This document shows, in pieces, positions 1 through 27,240 of a stretch of DNA of 64,000 nucleotides. The stretch's first letter is position 1; each line of letters begins with the position of its first letter. The translations under genes and the position numbers were made by a program. Location of the stretch: assembly GCA_030142905.1 (NCBI GenBank), contig JASJOG010000177.1, forward strand, positions 372,001 through 436,000, in the 5' to 3' direction. This DNA comes from Heliopora coerulea. Its lineage: Eukaryota; Cnidaria; Anthozoa; Scleralcyonacea; Helioporidae. The notes under the pieces were generated by a model, which saw only the letters and a program-made list of their open reading frames with translations, searched no databases and was not told the origin of the DNA.

Positions 1-138
1 TGGAGCATTAACAGTATTTCCCTCAGAGATGCAGGCTCACCACCAAAACAACAAGTTAGCTGATTGATTCATACTGCAGCTTTGATTAGTTTGATGTAGT
101 CTTCTCATGTTTCTTTAAATTCTAGAAATAGCACTGGT

Positions 139-420
139 TTGGTAAGAGATCTCCTCTCTGTAATAGTGGTGATTTCACCAGACAGCATGACAGTTGAAAG
201 AAGTATTTCAACATACACCATTTTATACTCAAAGCTGAGCACCTCGACATCACAGAAAACTTTAAGTGATAGATTGATCATAGCTTGGAATGGTGTCCCA
301 ACTGCTTCATACGACCCAAGGCCAGCCATTGTATCATTTTTTAAAAAGAAAGAAAGGCGACTGTCAAGACCATGTGTGGAAGCTTACAAACAAAGAGACT
401 TTGTTGCAAAATTCTTTTGA
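139..420 (+). pseudogene. hAT transposase C-terminal fragment
   Basis: A 93-residue frame resembles the C-terminal dimerisation region of the hAT-type transposases often annotated as KIAA1586 or ZMYM-like proteins. Visible hallmarks are MTVERSISTY (the family's ERxxS region), LIIAWNGVPTASYDPRPA, and a basic KKKERR tail. Only about 90 residues of a normally 600-900 residue protein are present. The catalytic domain is absent upstream, although the window starts only 138 bases before it, so the rest may lie outside. No terminal repeats were seen. The family call rests on motif resemblance and is fairly secure; whether this is a solo fragment or the end of a larger copy is unknown. Confidence 0.6.
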
Positions 421-3400
421 TGTAGATGTTGCAAAATAATTAAATCAGTTTGATTACGTTTCTCCAAAATGTGTTTTTTACTTTTTTTTTCTGCAGATTT
501 TAAACTGAAAATACACCAAAACGCATCTCAAACTGACATATAATGAGAAAAATTTGCCTCCCCCAGGACCCCCTTTGAGAGGAAGTTTTCCACACTCCTA
601 ACCTCCCCAACTTGCACCACTCAGGTGGCAAGGCTATGCTAGCCACAGATTTGACATCCCATATATCACATTTTTGTCCCCCTAGTGAAAATTCCTTAAA
701 AAAGGCACTGCTTTGCAAACACATTTTAAACATAGGTTTTAAACACATTTTCATCAATGAAATCACCAAGAGTTCTGGTGCTATCTACACAATTAATAGT
801 TCGGTTATTAAAACTTGAGCATCCGTTTCAAGTCGTGATAACCTTTGTCTGTACTCATTGATGGTGTATTCAGTTTTGTGGACATTTAACGATAAATCGT
901 TTGGTAGAAGTCAGCAATGCAAGCAATTTAATTCTTTATTCATTTTCTCCTTACTGTCTTGTGAAGTACTGGTTACAGTAACAGTATGATCAGCAAATAC
1001 ACCTTCTGCCGTTCATTTCAAGAAAATATGCTATCATTGTCACGTTCGTTTAAAATATCTGCATAAAGTAACATTTATTAGCATACGTACGCAGCTATTT
1101 GCATCCACATATCAACTTTCACGTCTTAGACAAAAACCATGCCGAGATCAAGACTTACAGAACTGAAAGCCTAAATCCCGAATCTTTGACTGCAAAACGT
1201 GAAAAAAAGACTATCGTCAGTAATTGAAATTGTATTCCAAAATGGTCGTCTGTTGGTGAATGCCTCTTTCATGCAAATAGTTGCGTATCTATGCTAAATG
1301 AACGTTACTTTCTGGGTAAAAATTTTAAATGAACGTGACAAACGCGTAAATGAGTGTCGATCGGATAAAATTAATGTATTTTTACGTTAATACATTATGC
1401 TTCGCTCCTCACTCTACACGCGTATTTTCAAGGGAGCATCGCTGAGATTAAAGTAAAGATTCAATATACCCATAACTTATTAAGACCGTAAGTATGCCAA
1501 TTATCAAAAGGGCATCAAAGAGATCTCTTTTAGATAGATCTTCATTGAAATTTTTAACACTTCAGTTGTTAACAAGCTTTGGACCCTCGTTCGGACCGCG
1601 ATTTCATAGCACTTACAAACGAGGCCGTATAGTCACTGATACCAGTGTAACATAACAATTCACATTATCTATTGGTCGATAAGATATCAGATAAAGATTC
1701 ATGGCTGCATGTTTCTCTGGAAGAATCAACATTCATTTGTTAGAGCTAACAGATAGTCAAAAGTTGAATTAATCAGTTTGTATGAATATTGACGTTACTG
1801 CTATCTGACCACAAACCATAGTTTAGGTCTCCGATAAGAACTATATCTTTGCTTTTACTATTCAAAACATTTAAAGAATATTCAAGACTATTTATGTAAC
1901 CGGATTAGTACTTTGGGATGAGTAAATTGTGATCGAATTTGGTTTCACAATTTCAACACATACAGCCTCCCACACACAGGTCATCGGGGGTAAGAGGTGT
2001 TTTGTTGATCACGTTACATACAATTTTCTGTACAGAATTACATCACCCCCGATTTTGGATCCATCTTTCCCAAACAATACACATAGCTAGAACTTTGATC
2101 TCATCTGTCGTATGGTCTAGGCTGTTTGGCGAAGTAACCAAGCGGAATTTGACCAGGACCGAGGGCGGATTGAAGTTTTCAGAAATATAAAACAAACATA
2201 TTCTCATGGTGGGTAGGCTCCGTAAAGGCAGATTTCCAGTGCTGTGTTTTCTCTACTTTAACGCACAAAGTGCGCAGAAAACGCAATAAGTATTTGCCCC
2301 TATTGAATATCGGTAAGCAAACAAATGTTGAAAAAATAACGAAAGTATGGGAAATCAGTCTTTTAGCACATTTGCTTAACGGAAAGTTGGTCACTATACA
2401 CTCCTCCAGTGGCGTAGCCATAGCAACAACAAATGTGAACTTTCAATTCAGTAATGAGTACATGACCGTCATCAGACAATATTTAAATTCAATATGATTA
2501 GGTTTGATTTGCGAGCTTAAAACTCCTCTTGGTATTCGCAACTCCTAATATTCTCGTCACAACGTCGACTTATCAAGCCGATACATTGTCGATACGTATT
2601 ATATGAAGTACCGAGTAAGAATGTGAATGTCTGGACTATTGCCAGTATGATGTTGAACTAACGTTAATTGCTGCCCTTTGATTGTTAGACAAATCGCGAT
2701 TCGCATGCCACCGAGTACAGTCAGCGCCAAACCCAGGCGTCTGTGATCCTCTTGCGCTCTATACTATTCATAATTGAGCGAGCATTATTACTGGCCTTTT
2801 TTAAGGAGAAAATGGTACCAAAATTAAAAATCCCGCATCAAAAAGTTCTCGCTAATGACAACTGCTGTTATTCTTTTATATTTTATAAAATATACATATT
2901 TTGTCACATATTTTATGCTTTTATCTTCGATTACATTTACCTGTAAACGGCCCCAACAGACTCATACGGCCAGTTGTGCTTTACTTGGCCTAAATTGGAC
3001 ATTTTTAAACTACAACCATTTATTCTTGTACTTCTAGTTGATTAAAATACCAAATACGAAATGCGGAAACAAATCTTCATTTAGATTCGCAGATTTTCAA
3101 GTTGAAAGCCTAACTAAACATTGTCTTTTGAAGATCAAAAAAATACCTGGAAGCTGAAGCCCCCCAATTTCACATTGCTTCCGTAAAATTACTGGAGTAA
3201 AACATATGTGACGGCATCTTAATCTGTCTTTCTGTAAGTGAAATAGATAAATGGTTTTAGAAGGTAGTATCACAAACCTAATTCACGTTGTGGAAGATAT
3301 CGAAAAGATTATAAGTTCTAAGAAACTTCACTCTGCGGTCGCTTTTGATCAAGTTCTACTTGATTGCTTCGCAAAACTTCCTCTGCTATTTTCCGTCCTA

Positions 3401-6400
3401 CTTTTCCATATTCAGTACCTCTGTCCACAAAAGGACTTTCCAATTCTGTAAATGTGCACCAATCCCCTACTAGTACCGGAGACTTACCATCTGTCACTTG
3501 GACACTGACTATAGACTAATTCCCTTTCGCTTATTTAAGCATGATTCTTAAATCATTTGCATACAAACGGCTTCTCTGTTATTGATCTGGGATGACGCCA
3601 AGTGGAAATAGGAGTCGTCTAACCGTTGTACCATTTTACAGTGGCATAATGGCTCAATGGCCAGCCCTAACCTGAATGGGAAGGCCATATATATTCTACA
3701 AGTAAAAAAAAACTTTTGTCGGTCCATATCCGAGTTTTAAATTTTACTCTGACTGCCACACGATTTTGCTCGTCAAGAGGAGATTTCACGGACCGGAAAG
3801 GGTTAATGCTCAAAGCCTAATTTATCGGTTGCTGTCGTCCTTGCAGTGTATTATACACACGTCTGACCATTATTTGAGTCCATGTGTGGTAAACACCGCC
3901 GCAAAACGCTTCAAGCATGTGTCTGTATCAGGCTGGTAGCAGAGAAAAGAGTGGTAACTCTATCGTGATCTAGGGTGACTAGAGAGTTGGAAACATTTTT
4001 TTTTAACTGGAAACAAACCATTGAAAAGATGAATGACTTCATGGACTACATTAAAAAAAAGTGCTTATCTTTCTCATTCGAAATTTTCCCACCTTACTTT
4101 GAAAAATAATCGAGTTTTAGTCTTCTCTGGTAACAACAATAAACCTCTGCTTTTCACTTTGTTTACCGACTCCAGACCAGGTAAGATTACTCTTGACAAA
4201 TTTTTTTAAAATTTTAACCATATCAACCTTTGCATCAAAGCATTACGATAAAATTGATAAAAAACCTGGACATCACACGGTCGGACGTTCATTCGTAACG
4301 CAAAAAGTGTGTGGACAAAATCAAATAAAAGCTTCAGATATGTACGCATGCGTCTGGCATTGGGCAGTTTCCTCATCGTCTACCTAAGAAATCAATCAAA
4401 TCTGTCCAGCTAAGAGTTTTCCAAAGTAATCCATCCATGCATAGTTAAACTACGTGCCAATGTCGCTACTTTGCATGTCCGTCACAGTTAACATATCAAC
4501 CGTAGTGTGTGTGTACAATCGTGTCCAGTTTTTGGATCTTAAAAGATCGTTTGATGGTTAAACATGAAATATTAATAAATAAATGATCTTTCATGGCACT
4601 GATCACTAGAAAGACTGAATACATGAATATCAACTTTACTTCACTCAGCTTTTTTAAAGCACACTGCGTTCTTATTATGTTCAGGTTTTTTCATGTTGAT
4701 GAGGCAGTCTATGGCTTAATGCCGCGGTAATAATGAACAAATGTAAAGTTATTCAACGACATCACGGGAAACATGACATGCAGATACATCGCATGACCTT
4801 TAGTGCACCTACAAGCCCTGACACTAACACGTAAGTTTCCAGGCCTCTCCCTCCCTAAAGCAGAATGGCTAGTTTACTGTCACGCTAATGTAAGCTATAC
4901 TCGGCAAAGGAAATTTGAATAAAAAGCATGATTGACTTCTGTAAAACAAAAATTTACCAAGACCTTGCATAAAACAAGTCTACCAACTAACATACTACCA
5001 CGGCAACATTATTTTACTATAATGTTTAGTCCCACGTTCTGTCAACTGAAGTTTACCTTTTCCTACTCCACGATTAAGCTATTTCAACCAGACAATAAAG
5101 AAACCCCTGCCGCATCCTGGAAAAGGCCTCAACCATTGGGCCACCAGTATCAAGTAAGTATGTGTAGCTTGATGAGCGCTGTTTTTTTGAGTTAATATGC
5201 AACTGGTGACAAAAAAGTTACAAGTTTTGTTCCACGTGGCATGATCAAGTGCGTTCACGTGAGCACCAAGTTTCCATATTCACTCCAACTCACAGATGAG
5301 ACAAATTTGTAACTTCCCAAACCATCTGAGTCCAGGTAACTGAACGGTTATAGCATATAGTCGACCACCACAAGATTACGGCCGCGATTCCTATTTATAG
5401 CTCACTAATCAAAGCGCACACAACATAAGAGCTAGTAAAAATGGCATTGGATAGAGTCTGATAAGTAAAATTAACCATTGGGATCATGGGCAAACATGAG
5501 ATGATGTCCATGAAATATTGGCCTAACACATAGAGACCTGATGGGACGGTGTAGGAGAATAATGACAAAATAAAGTGAATAGCGTTGATCGCTGCTTCAC
5601 CAACGTTCATTGGATTTAGTTCAGCTCCAGTCGCAAGAATGACCACCATAACACAGCCAACATCATATGAATTATTTTTTTAAACTCGTGATTCTGTGTT
5701 AGGTGACGTTTTACGAAGTTTGAATGACTCACATGTTTTGTCACATCTTGATAACATTCCTGTTGTTCAGTCGCGGTCATTCATGTTTAACGAATAACGC
5801 ATGTTTCACTCCTTTCGTCACCCCGTTTGAAACGTCCTTTGGATGGCTTAAACACAAAAACGCCTTTAAACGGAGCTTTATTTTCCAGTATCAGAATTTT
5901 TGTGACATGTACTTCACAAATCTTTTACCCTTTTCTTTTTTCTTTGCTAAAACTTCGCTAAAACTGATTAAATTAATACTGGCTGAAAGGTAGACGGTTA
6001 AACGTCTCCAACGATAGCAAACATAATCTGCTTTCATTTTCCTGTCCAAGGTTCCTCCACTTTGGATGATTTAAGCCGCTGAAGGTAATGTTTTAAAGCA
6101 AGAATATGGGGTCTTGAAAATTGTTCTGCCCATGCAAGCCGATTTCTATTTAACTTTTATAAGTGTTTATGACTAAAACTTACTAAAGCAAGATTACGTT
6201 AGCTTGCTAAAGTACAATGTACCACTGAAAGAAGGTATGGGTCTTCTCAGCTCTGAAGATACAGTTGTACAGCTAAACCAGTTCTCACCACCACAGAAAC
6301 TCGGCTGCTAAACAAGACTGAACACGTTTGCTTTCACACTTGCTTTATGCAAAAGTTTCCGATTCTTGTCTCGATTCATGTAAGGTTGAAGAAAATGTTC

Positions 6401-6446
6401 CATTTGTAATAAAAGTGAAGTTTGGAAAAATCCAACTGCTTCATTT
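421..6446. other. intergenic, no supported gene
   Basis: No exon, RNA gene or complete element could be supported in this AT-rich stretch. The open frames are short and lack recognisable domains. One frame at 3251-3451 has a weak look of a LINE reverse transcriptase (a VEDIEKII segment followed by AVAFDQ), too degraded to name. The stretch lies beyond the 3' end of the NMT gene. Confidence 0.5.
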
Positions 6447-20581
<14,135 letters not shown>

Positions 20582-20819
20582 CTGTAACAATATAGCAAGA
20601 TGCATCAGGTAATTTGGCTTTATTACTGTAGTTTCAGGTACTCACATGCTTCTCAACGTTCAATGCTCACAAATTACATGTACATGTAATTATAAACTTA
20701 AAGATAACTTCTCATGTCAGTACATTTAATTTTATAGTAATCTCATTCCTGGTCTGTAGCTTAATGGTTAGAAATCATAGCAAACGTAATCAGAAAACTA
20801 CTGGGCAATGCTTACATTT

Positions 20820-21040
20820 GATTTCACCCATTATTAAGGGATGAGGGCACACTTCATACTTTGACTCTGGCTAATGCCAGGCAATTTTACTCATCAACAG
20901 GATGAGCTCTGACCCTTAATGAGTAAACAACCATCTCCTTAACCCATTAAGGGGCATGGACACACTTCCTACGATTACTCTGGTTAACACCAGACAATTT
21001 TATTTATCAAGGCAATGAGCCCTGCCTCTTAATGAGTTAA
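20820..21040. repeat. two tandem copies of a dispersed repeat
   Basis: Each copy has a CATTAAGG-type start, GGGCACACTT or GGACACACTT, CTCTGG(C/T)TAA, CCAG(G/A)CAATTTTA and an end in CTTAATGAGT. Related sequence occurs at 34550-34615 and, inverted, at 34965-35075 (CCCTTGCCCCTCAATGGGTT). Confidence 0.6.
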
Positions 21041-21558
21041 CTCCTGCTATGGACTCAAATTTTTTCTGGCTATTCAAGCTTTAGAAGCATGTTTATTTAT
21101 AGCTGTAAAAACAATTAAATAATCAAGTATAAATAATTAAGTAAGTATGACAGTTTTACAATCTGTAATGGAACTGTACAAGTAATTTCAAGGAATATTA
21201 TATTTTGAATATGAAATTTGAAATACTTTTTCTGTGCAATTCACCTCTTTTCTCAAAGTAAAAGAATACATTCTAATCTTTTAGGCCCATTTACATGTAA
21301 AGTATTAAACTTCACATGAGCTGAACTAACAGCAAAGTTCATTAAATTTGATAAAGGACAACCTCTATTTAAATTGGTTCACTTAAGTAGTCAAACTTAA
21401 TTGTCAGCATCAAACACTCCTTTGAACTGGTCAGTGACAATATGCTTATGTACATTATGTATCTTCATACAGGATTTTATTTTTGTTCTCTGCTGGGAAC
21501 CAGTGGTATAAAACCCAGAATGTTTATACAAGATATCCAAAGCTTGCTGATAACTTTA

Positions 21559-21752
21559 AGAAGTATACTACAAAAATACTCCAAATAAGAGTGACATCTT
21601 GAAACTCAAGATTTGAGTTAAAACAAGACAAGACTATAATGTTGTAGTAAATTCAGAATATTACAAAAACATTATAGTCTTGTCTTGTTTTTTCTCAAAT
21701 CTTGAGTTTGAAGATATCACTCTTATTCAGAGCATGTTTCATATTATACTTC
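21559..21752. repeat. imperfect palindrome (MITE-like)
   Basis: Arms of about 82-85 bases around ACAAGACAAGACTATAATGTT and its complement, with a short AT-rich centre near 21644-21670. Probably a fold-back MITE; no target duplication was resolved. Confidence 0.65.
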
Positions 21753-22062
21753 TTATACAGGATATAAGCTGTGAAGAATGAACTATCTGTTTATGCAGGA
21801 GGCACTCTGAATCACCAAACTTAAATTCTTGAAAATTGGAGGACCACCTTATAGTTCAAAGCATGGATAGCACTGTTTATTTGGTTGGACTTGCTGTGTA
21901 CCTACCATAAAATGGAGCTATGCTTCACAGAACCAAGTCCCAGATATTGATAGTAAACACAAAAGATATTATAATGTGAACACAAAAATTATTGGTGTAA
22001 TTCAGAGCATCTTTAAAGAAAGACACAAATGAAAAAAAGTGGGTGGAATCCTGGCACATGTG

Positions 22063-22762
22063 CAGGCCTCTCAATGGGACGCGCGCGATCGCGCAGGCAC
22101 GCGCCCCACCAATGTTACGCGCGTGAATGATCACGCGCGCAAATGTTAATTTCCGCTCGCCTGTCAAACTGTTTTGTTTTCAAAACGCTCCCGTCCTTCT
22201 GGCTCAAACGCTCAAGTAGAGAAAACGTTCAGTACCGTCACGAGCATCCTCTCGGATAGGCGCTTGTCGGTGGCCCACGACGCTTTGAATGAAAGCTTTG
22301 TCGTCGACGGAAACAACCCGCTTTGGAACAGAGAAGAGAAAGAGGCCATAATAGAGCGTGCTGTTGAAATATATATGAAATCAAACAGGCCGAAAAAGGT
22401 CTCTCAACCAAATCAAATTACGTCAGTGAGAAATACTGTTAACGTTGTTGACGAGGTCCACGCAACACTTGACCAAGACGAAAGCAGTAGTGAGGACAGT
22501 GAATTTGAACTTTTCCAAGAGGAATTCGAAAGCGACTCGGACTGAAGTAATATCTTAACGTTTCTGTTCCTTCTTTTGTTATAAAAAACATTGATATGAC
22601 ATTGTATTCATATCGGAATTAAATTGATGTAATTACAAGAAAATTGAAAAGTTTTTTAATTTTTTGACAATCCCCCCAATTTGTTGTTAATTGATCGCGC
22701 ACGCAACGTAATCTGCCCGCGCGATTGACCGCTCGCGCCAAATTTCGAACGTGAGAGGCCTG
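22063..22762 (+). mobile_element. CpG-rich hAT derivative
   Basis: Terminal inverted repeats CAGGCCTCTCA (22063) and TGAGAGGCCTG (ending 22762) are flanked by CATGTG on both sides. This is shorter than the usual 8-bp hAT duplication, so the exact border may be eroded. The termini are packed with CGCGCG-type sequence, unlike the AT-rich surroundings. One open frame (22174-22545) lies inside. Confidence 0.7.
22174..22545 (+). CDS. hAT dimerisation-domain protein (123 aa)
   Basis: The product reads SNAQVEKTFSTVTSILSDRR at its start and ERAVEIYMKSNRPKK after it, the hallmark of the C-terminal dimerisation region of hAT transposases. An acidic tail follows (DEDSEFELF-type residues, many D, E and S). 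The BED finger and the catalytic DDE domain are missing. The frame is intact from ATG to TGA. It may be the last exon of a longer transposase that was lost, or a short protein able to pair with a full-length transposase; the second idea is inference. Confidence 0.65.
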   Translation: MFSKRSRPSGSNAQVEKTFSTVTSILSDRRLSVAHDALNESFVVDGNNPLWNREEKEAIIERAVEIYMKSNRPKKVSQPNQITSVRNTVNVVDEVHATLDQDESSSEDSEFELFQEEFESDSD

Positions 22763-22768
22763 CATGTG

Positions 22769-24108
22769 TATGACTTCATGAGCACAGGGTGCATCAACAA
22801 CAACAACAAATTCTTCATTTGCTATGGCTTAGGTTCTGGTAACTTTCTGGTAATAATGCATTTATAACACAACATGATCTTTCATATCACCAGCTTGAGA
22901 GAACAACTGTTCAGTGCAACATAATCTGGCAGAGCTACAGTACTGTACATTGATGCAAGCCTTAGGAAATATTTTAAGTTTCAAAAGAAACTTTCATGTT
23001 TATTCTTGGTTGATGATGTACAGTATATATTCTCTACCATACTACAAGTAGTATGAGGGCCAATTGCACTGCTCTACACTATTTCTGTTTACTTTCTGGA
23101 TGTTTATCAATGAAAAAAATGCAGCCTTCCTGCATTAGGTACTAAAGTTGAAGCTTGTCCTACAGTGTAGTTTATTTTGGTCATCCCATATCAGGTTTGA
23201 GATTTGAAGCCATGTTCATTTTTGTGCTTTGTCAAGCTTTCACAATTATACTCAACTATATCAGCTGAACTTAAAGTTAGGGGTGAACTTAATTACAACA
23301 GTCAATGTTCATAATTTCAAACACTGAACTTCCACAGTGTGACATGTGTAAATCAAACTATTAGGTTTAGCATGATGTCATGTCAAGGATGATGTCTGAA
23401 ACTGGCCTTACAATGTACAATTATTGTTATTTTTTCAAAAACTTGACATTGAGGAAATTGACACTTGTGAATATATGAACAAGTTAATTTTAAGTATTCT
23501 CTAATTTATGTTATAAAAAAAAAAAATACTGTCAAAATGACAATAAATTGGAAGCATGCCTACATGCACACTGGCAAATGAAAGCCATGTAAAGCTCATT
23601 ATGTTGCTGTTGACCTATTAAATTAAAAATAGATCCTCCTGAAATTTGTTTACAGAATATAAATTAAGATACAAGGTTACAGGATTAGGATAAAGATGCT
23701 TTATTGTTATGATTTTTTTTACTGAAACAAGGTATATGTATGTACACTGCACTGTAGTTCTTGTCTGATGAAGGTTGATAGCACTTGAATGTGTTCATGT
23801 ACATATAAATTCCACCATTCAAAATCTTGGTAGCTGGTGAGTTTGCTAAAATCACCAAAAACCTGTTCAGTGACCTTTCATGCTCTGACAACTGTACAGC
23901 CCTTATTAGATGGTCCAGAATACTACTCCATTTATTCCTAAACAGGAGTAGGTATCCATTAATCACTATTATTTTGTTCTAGAACAGTCCAAAAAGAATG
24001 TGCCCTAACACTTACCCACTCAATCATAGCCCAACAAGCTAACAACAAAAGTGTAAAATCCCAAAGAAGAAACTAACTTGAAACTAAAAATGAATGAATC
24101 ATGCTTTT
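22769..24108. other. no gene seen
   Basis: AT-rich sequence with only short open frames and no recognisable domain, splice-consistent exon or repeat boundary. Confidence 0.5.
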
Positions 24109-24116
24109 CCCTAGCT

Positions 24117-24560
24117 CAGTGCTTCTCAATTATTTTCTGTTATCCCCCCCCTACGAAGAAGAAAACAATTCACACACCCCACTTTCTGCTGCGACTATAA
24201 ATAGTATCATTTGTCTATAAAATTGTTATAGTACACCTCTGCATAACATTGTATCCTTATTAACATTAAAGAAAATAAAAAAAAAGAAATAAATATAGTT
24301 CCACTTACAACAAAGAATAACTTTATTAACATTGTTAATGTGTGCATGCTCAGTGCAAAAACCCTACACCACAGAGCTAATACTCCCTGTGCACACTCTG
24401 ACAACGAGAGCGCCACTGCCACCAACTGTAGCAGATGTGCAATTACACTTTATTCTAGCACGGCAAAATAAAAGCATGTTCCCCAGGGTCACATGCACCC
24501 CCCTGGCATCGCACCGCGCACCCTCCCAGGGGGGCATGCCCCACTATTTGAGAAGGACTG
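24117..24560. mobile_element. hAT MITE (444 bp)
   Basis: Ends CAGTGCTTCTCAA and TTTGAGAAGGACTG form hAT-type inverted repeats. The 8-bp target duplication CCCTAGCT is perfect (24109-24116 and 24561-24568). No transposase is encoded; internal sequence includes a C-rich and a G-rich stretch that could pair. Confidence 0.92.
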
Positions 24561-24568
24561 CCCTAGCT

Positions 24569-26227
24569 CAAGATCACTTCTTCCTTCATGTTGTTAACTT
24601 ATGGTAAGCCTTCTTCATGTTGTCAAGATTGCATTCAGTGGCATCATTGCTAGGGGGAGCAAGGGTACTGAGGTAGCATAACGATTGAATATTTGTTCAA
24701 ATTCTGTGATTGTCTGGAATTTTGAGATTTTTGGGAATTTTATGCTATACAGAAATGGTTTTCAAACCTATTCAAAGTATATCATTGACCTGGAATACAT
24801 TGTACATGCAAGAGAAATGTGTGTAGTATTGCATGTTATAAAATAACATTTACTTTATACAAATTCTGCTTTTTTAATACATGTACATACCTAGTACTGA
24901 TAGTAGTATTCACACACTGAAAACTTCTCACCAAACTTTTATTGACGTTAGTGCTGCTTGTTTGTTTCTGTTATTTTACAGTATAAAAGAAATATCCAAT
25001 TGTATTTTGTGTTTGGATACTGATACTGTGAAAAGTTGCATGACGTCAGAAAATGTCAAAAGACATCAGAAAACTGAAAAATTGATGTTATTAATAATTT
25101 TTCAATTTGAATATTTCATATGTACTTTGCATTAAATGTGAATTTGGATTCAACACACATGGCACCCCATCCAATCATGAGTAGGATCATCTAAAAGTTA
25201 GGTTTATGTCTTGAATATCAGGATCAAACCAGTTCACAGTAGGGACAAGGCAGACCTCTGTGAACCTCAGCAGACTTCTGCTTATCAAGATGGAGATTTA
25301 CCCTAGGCATGTCAACTTAAACCAAAATTCTCAATTGTCCTAGGTGCAAAACAGATTACCTCATGATGGGAGAGTTGACCAACAATGAGGGTAAGCAGTC
25401 AAAATTTCACATTGTGAAAGTAATTCTTCTCAAGCAAGCTGTTTTCCTCTTCTCCAATGAAGAGGTGATTGATGCTTCTTCAACTCTGGAACCTTCAGCA
25501 ACAAAGGTTAAGTTGAACCTTGAACCTCTAACACGTTTTTGCTTGATAATGTACAGTAAACACATGTTGCTTCTTAACCTTCTTTTGAATCACAATTTAG
25601 TGAATGTAAAAGATTGGTTATGTTGGTTTTATCATGATGATCTTTGGTTTCATTTTTTTTTGAAAACCATCTCACCTTGGTTGCCCCCTCCTCCCACTTT
25701 TCTCCCAGACCAGACCTGTTGGTAGATGCACAACACTTGTCAGTACAGTAGGCATGTCCATCATGGATTCAGTTTGCATTTTTTAAACCAGAATGAAAAG
25801 TCACTAAATTAGTTGAGGCTTTTAAATTTCAGTGAACGAATAGCATGCAATGCTTGGAATCCTTTTTCTAATGACAAAAATGATATGGTTTGTGGATACT
25901 GACAGATTCAGTATTGTCCCCAGCAAAATGTGGTAATGTAGGAGTGATGGTGGAACTAAAAGGCAACATGTTAATTGGTATATGTCATACCTTACATGAT
26001 GCAGGGCACATTTCTGTTTAATAAATCATTTTTGGAATTTAATATCAGAGTTGGCTATGTTGTTTATTCTTTCATCAAATTTCACAGGCAGTTTTACTTT
26101 CCATCAGGAAAGTGCTGTAGTTGGTTTTCCTTAATTATATTTGTTGGTGCATTACATGTACAAATGTCTTGTCAATACATTTGTCTCAAATTTCTACTGT
26201 CCCCCTTTCAAATTCCAGGCTTATAAG
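24569..26227. other. no gene seen
   Basis: No supported exon or element. A 120-residue frame at 25363-25725 has no recognisable domain. Confidence 0.45.
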
Positions 26228-26656
26228 ATAATGTATGTCCTATGCATGCCCTGATTGGATGAGCCTCATTATCTCTCAGAGTACAGACACATGGATGACA
26301 TCTTTTTCATTTTGTATTTAACAAATAGAAAATTGCTTGAAAGTCTCTGTGCTATGATAGAACATGAATGACTTCATTTCAACCAGAAAAATGTCTAGTG
26401 AAAACATGAGGTGTAGCCAAGTGTTTTCTAGTATTTTTCTGGTTGAAATGGCTTCAATCATGTTTCTATCACAGTACAGAGACACAAAAGCTATTTTCTA
26501 TTTGTTTTATAAAATAACCAAGGTTTTCTCAAGTGTTCGGTACGTCACTGATGTCTCTGTACTCTAATACAAAATCAAAATGACATCAACCATGTCTCTA
26601 TACTGTGAGAGAAAATGAGGCTTGTCCAATCAGAGCATGTGTAGGATGTATGTTAT
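26228..26656. repeat. fold-back element, copy A
   Basis: Terminal inverted repeats include TCCTATGCATGCCCTGATTGG and its diverged complement. The interior is also palindromic around CATTTCAACCAGAAAAAT and its complement, with repeated GAGTACAGAGACA strings. Related copies lie at 26660-26880 and 48085-48440. Confidence 0.75.
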
Positions 26657-26659
26657 TTT

Positions 26660-26880
26660 ATAATAGAGTACAGAGACATGGATGATGTCACAAAAACTTG
26701 ACAACTACTTTTATGACTCTGTACTGTGATAGATACATGAATGATGCCATTTCAACTGGAGAAATACCAGAAAACATTTGGCTTAGCCTCATGTTTTCAC
26801 TAGGCATTTTTCCGGTTGAAATGACATCATTCATGTATCTATCACAGCACAGAGACACTCAAGCAATTTCTTATTTGTTA
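26660..26880. repeat. fold-back element, copy B (truncated)
   Basis: Shares AGAGTACAGAGACATGGATG, ATGATGCCATTTCAACTGGA and the inverted TTTCCGGTTGAAATGACATC with copies A and C. The right end runs into a TA microsatellite. Confidence 0.75.
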
Positions 26881-26881
26881 T

Positions 26882-26916
<35 letters not shown>

Positions 26917-27240
26917 CCAACACAAAATATGTATAATTGGTAGAAAGAGAGTGCTCGATACCATATAGTAGAGCATTTATAAATGAATGAATGAATATAT
27001 ATATATATATATATATATATAATCACAACACAAGGTTTGGTTACTTCATAAGAACTTTTATTCACTACAGAACTGTTTTGTATGACAAGTCTGAAGTGAA
27101 ATAAGTGAGATTTTATTAAAAATTGTACGAAGAGAGTGCTCAATACCAGAGTAGAGTGAATTACAATAGCAAGACAAGGTAAACTTGGGTTACTTCATAA
27201 AGATTTACAACAAATTTGTTTTGTATGGCAAACTGGGCCT
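26881..27240. repeat. TA microsatellites and dispersed-repeat copies
   Basis: TA runs at 26883-26915 and 26995-27021. Two diverged copies of the family seen at 11280-11400 follow (TTGGTTACTTCATAAGAACT near 27038, GGGTTACTTCATAAAGAT near 27188), each preceded by a GAGAGTGCTC-type string. Confidence 0.65.

Noticed and set aside
5395..5649. 84-residue hydrophobic frame on the minus strand that looks like membrane helices
   Set aside because: No family was recognised, no splice-consistent partner exons were found, and hydrophobic frames are frequent by chance in AT-rich DNA.
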